From Tanytarsus gracilentus (lineage: Eukaryota; Arthropoda; Insecta; Diptera; Chironomidae), in the NCBI GenBank assembly GCA_038502055.1, contig JAXRKN010000043.1, positions 5,704,001 through 5,768,000 of the forward strand: 64,000 nucleotides of DNA. The letters are read 5' to 3'. The notes under the pieces were generated by a model that saw only the letters and a program-made list of their open reading frames with translations, ran no database searches and was not told where the DNA came from. Positions 61,630-64,000 of this stretch are shown here, piece by piece. The number at the start of each line of letters is the position of its first letter. Position 1 is the stretch's first letter. The position numbers were made by a program, and so were the translations under genes.

Positions 61630-61735
61630 CTTTACCCGTTTTTCTATCTCGAAATTTGTTGGCACAAAATTGTATGGCAACAATGATTTGTATGGCAACG
61701 TTCTTGTGACAACAATCCTGTTGCTAAAAAAATTA

Positions 61736-62083
61736 AAGTTATTTTATTTCTTCTCTAAGCTCACCATAGTCTTATATATTTATTGAAGAGAGAAAGACTA
61801 AAATATCCCCATTTTTATGGGGTATAGAAATAGAAATGAGACATTTGAGAGTGTGAGAGAAAAGCTTTTGCCATAAAATTCAATTTATTGTCCTTTTTTG
61901 TGTGTGTTCTTCATCCAATTCCAATGAAATCAAATAAAAAAACTGTTGTTGATTAAATTTTTTTCATCCGTGGTTCTCTCGATGTAATCGGATGGGAGGA
62001 AAAATATTGAATTTTTTTCATATAAAATGTCGCTTACACAGCTTGAGATATTTTAGCACCCGCCGACTTGATACGTGCTTCTT
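61736..62083. other. Probable 3' UTR of the GPCR gene
   Basis: About 350 bp between the inverted-repeat end and the GPCR stop codon (minus strand). AT-rich; nothing coding seen. It is likely to contain the GPCR transcript end. Confidence 0.5.
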
Positions 62084-62601
62084 TTAAACAGTCGTCGGTG
62101 TCGGTCCATTGACAATTTCATTAATATTTAATGCGCTCGACAAATCACCAAAAATTTTATCGTTTGCAGGCTGAACGGGAACGTCATTTCGCTCGACAAA
62201 ATTATCTTCCTTGTAAGACATCTTGACCATAGTGTGATCGCAATCAGTTGACGGTGATTGGGTCGTAAAGTTCTCATAATTGGGATTCGTTACCGATAAA
62301 ATGCCAAATCGACCGCCCTCGCCCTCCTTTAAGCTCGTATAATTCTCTTTTCGCTTCTTTGTGCCGCGTGGTTGCGCATACATTCGTAAAATCTTACAGT
62401 TACATGAGACCAACATCGATACCAGCAGACCCTGTGTTCAAAATAAAAAGATTCTTGAAATTTCTTTCGCAAAAGAAAACTTTTTTCTTCTTCTCATACC
62501 TGAATTCCTTGTAAAACACAATAAATTGCCCACAATTCGGAAATGTTCGATATTGATGCTATCGCGCCGACAAGTTGAACAACTGTGAGGATTAGTAAGA
62601 G
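62084..62601 (-). CDS. Class B / adhesion-type GPCR, last two coding exons (partial)
   Basis: Exons 62500-62601 and 62084-62431 join at phase 0 and give 149 C-terminal residues. The first encodes LLLILTVVQLVGAIASI, then ELWAIYCVLQGIQ, which continues in the second exon with GLLVSMLVSCNCKILRMY. This is the sixth/seventh membrane-segment pattern of 7tm_2 receptors (..LQGxQG.. in segment 7). The cytoplasmic tail is basic at first (PRGTKKRKE) and ends PTPTTV, a class I PDZ-binding motif. The TTV ending and TM7 recall the ADGRA (GPR124/125) group, whose fly relative is CG15744/remoulade; this assignment is tentative. Upstream exons must lie to the right, past at least 1.4 kb of intron and outside the window. 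Confidence 0.75.
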
Positions 62602-64000
62602 CTGTAAAATAAAAAAGGAATTAAAGCATGGTCGTTGAACGTTAAATAATTAAAGCAAGAAAATTCAAAGTTTGTTTTCTCTTAGCTAAACAAACTAAAG
62701 CACTTAAAGCGCTGCTCATAATTTATCAATCATTCTTCGCTAAAATGCTACATTTTCTTCTGTATATTTTTCATTTACGTTTCTCATCATCTTCACCCAT
62801 CTTTCATTCTTGTTTTTCTTTCATTCTAGATAAAACTTGAAGACGAAAAATTTTCTTATTCGAGCTCAATGTGGAAGGCAGAAAACTTTTATTTAAACAA
62901 TTTTGAATTTTCCATAGGAATGTTTTTTTCCTGCGTGGGACATGAAAACCGTTGAAGCGTAATTTAAATAAAATATACTTTTTTATACAATTTCTTTAAA
63001 TACGTTGAGCCGAGATTTAAATTTTTTTGTTGAGGATTTTTTGAATTTTACGGTAACATTTGGTCATGTCCCACGCAGGGTTTTGTTTTGTGTGATGAAA
63101 AATTCAAACCACTTTTCAATTGAAACTTTAACTAAAATGACTTTAATGTTTTACCTTTTGATAAATAAACTTCATGTATATGTATAAATATGTGAAACTT
63201 TTTGAACGCAATAAATAAAATAAAAGTCATAAACAGCATTTGGGAGGAATGAAAAGATTAAATTGTGTGTGAATGACATTTTTGATTTTATTGAAATTGA
63301 AAATTTGCAACATAATTTTAGTTTTTGCATAAAAAACTTCAAACAAAACTTTTTCAATTAAACCACTTAAATTCTTTTGGATCTTGTTGGCAACAAAAAG
63401 TTTATCTAAGCTTATTTTGGAAAATCATACAAAAGTTTTTTAAATAAAACTGAATTTGAGGAGGGGAAGAAAATTTCTAATTTTACAAATATTATAATTT
63501 CACTCATGCTCGTTTTTGATAATTAGTTTCCACGCTAAATTACCGTTGCCTTCAAGGTTGCCTTGATTCTTTCAATTAACTTTATTTTATCTCAGTAACA
63601 GCTCAAGGTGAAAGCAACGAAAATTTATCTTCATTAATTTAATTAATATTTTGGAAATACTCAATTATTTATGCTTGATTAGAAAATATTTTTACCTGGA
63701 TTTCTATAGTTACTTAAAATTTGTTCATCTATCAAAAAGGTTTAGGTTCATACAAAATTAAATTTTATGTGTTTTACTAAGAAAAATTAATTAAAAATGT
63801 ATCGAAACATTTCATCCAATTAATTAAAATTTAAACATTTTAATTCTTCAGAATTCTTCTTAATATTTTTTCAATTAATTCTCTCTTAATTTGATTGAGT
63901 GCCAAATTATCTATAAAAATAAACATCAAACTTTCGAGCACTCTAATTTTATCTTCAATTAATTTTCATTATCATTGCTCTTTCGAATAAATGAGCATTT
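62602..64000. other. Probable intron of the GPCR gene
   Basis: Downstream of a good acceptor (TTTATTTTACAG, minus strand) at 62602. About 1.4 kb of AT-rich sequence with no supported exon to the window edge. Confidence 0.5.

Larger units (their letters stand above)
57604..61735. mobile_element. Foldback-like composite element, about 4.1 kb, with inverted ends
   Basis: The left end runs TAATTTTTTTAGCAACAGGA and continues with GTTGCCATAC units, ACAAGAACGTTGCCATAC and AAATTTCGAGAT. The same landmarks appear in the same order as reverse complement at the right end (about 61630-61735), with small insertions and deletions. The arms therefore form terminal inverted repeats of about 100 bp, and degenerate copies of the same unit continue inward on the right to about 61480. 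The left arm is expanded into a tandem array. No transposase was found, and no target duplication is evident. A separate inverted-repeat element lies nested inside (59403-60436). Confidence 0.6.

Overview
The window looks like nuclear DNA of a dipteran insect, probably a nematoceran (midge or mosquito-like). The evidence is the strongly AT-rich non-coding sequence, short GT-AG introns, several chitin-binding cuticular protein genes, an insect gustatory receptor, and clear orthologues of the fly genes Tis11, shark, vap and tosca/Exo1. I cannot name the species. Most genes are split by introns. I rebuilt the exons by eye from splice sites, reading-frame continuity and family motifs, and every joined gene keeps an open frame throughout.

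Layout. 0-1.5 kb: the 3' end of an RR-2 cuticular protein, then a radial-spoke head protein (RSPH9) convergent with a UPF0729/C18orf32-type small protein. 4.5-5.9 kb: the 3' exons of Tis11, the CCCH mRNA-decay factor, on the minus strand. Its first coding exon was not found, and about 11 kb of simple-repeat-rich non-coding DNA follows. 16.9-20 kb: an unusual 809-residue protein combining a methyl-CpG-binding-type domain, a PHD-like zinc finger, an F-box and leucine-rich repeats. 20.2-23.9 kb: two RR cuticular proteins, one of them a large 566-residue protein. 24.6-32.3 kb: two adjacent SH2 signalling genes, shark (SH2-ankyrin-SH2-tyrosine kinase) and vap (SH2-SH3-SH2-PH-C2-RasGAP). 32.5-34.6 kb: Exo1, divergent from vap across 250 bp that contains a perfect E2F site. 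35.8-40.9 kb: two more cuticular proteins rich in YGAP/YGPP motifs. 41-55 kb: a gene-poor tract carrying a 752-bp hAT-like MITE with an 8-bp target duplication. 55-56.1 kb: a gustatory receptor. 57.6-61.7 kb: a nested repeat complex, consisting of a foldback-like element with inverted ends, a 26-bp satellite, an inner terminal-inverted-repeat element and a 129-bp coding-phase minisatellite. 62.1-62.6 kb: the last two coding exons of a class B/adhesion-type GPCR that continues past the right edge.

The genes do not form one pathway. The functional groups are cuticle (five genes), receptor tyrosine-kinase/Ras signalling (shark, vap), DNA repair (Exo1), RNA decay (Tis11), a chromatin/ubiquitin candidate, sperm axoneme (RSPH9) and chemosensation (Gr). 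The items most worth a second look are the MBD-PHD-F-box-LRR architecture, the MITE built on palindromic GGTGATCACC repeats, and the nested foldback complex.
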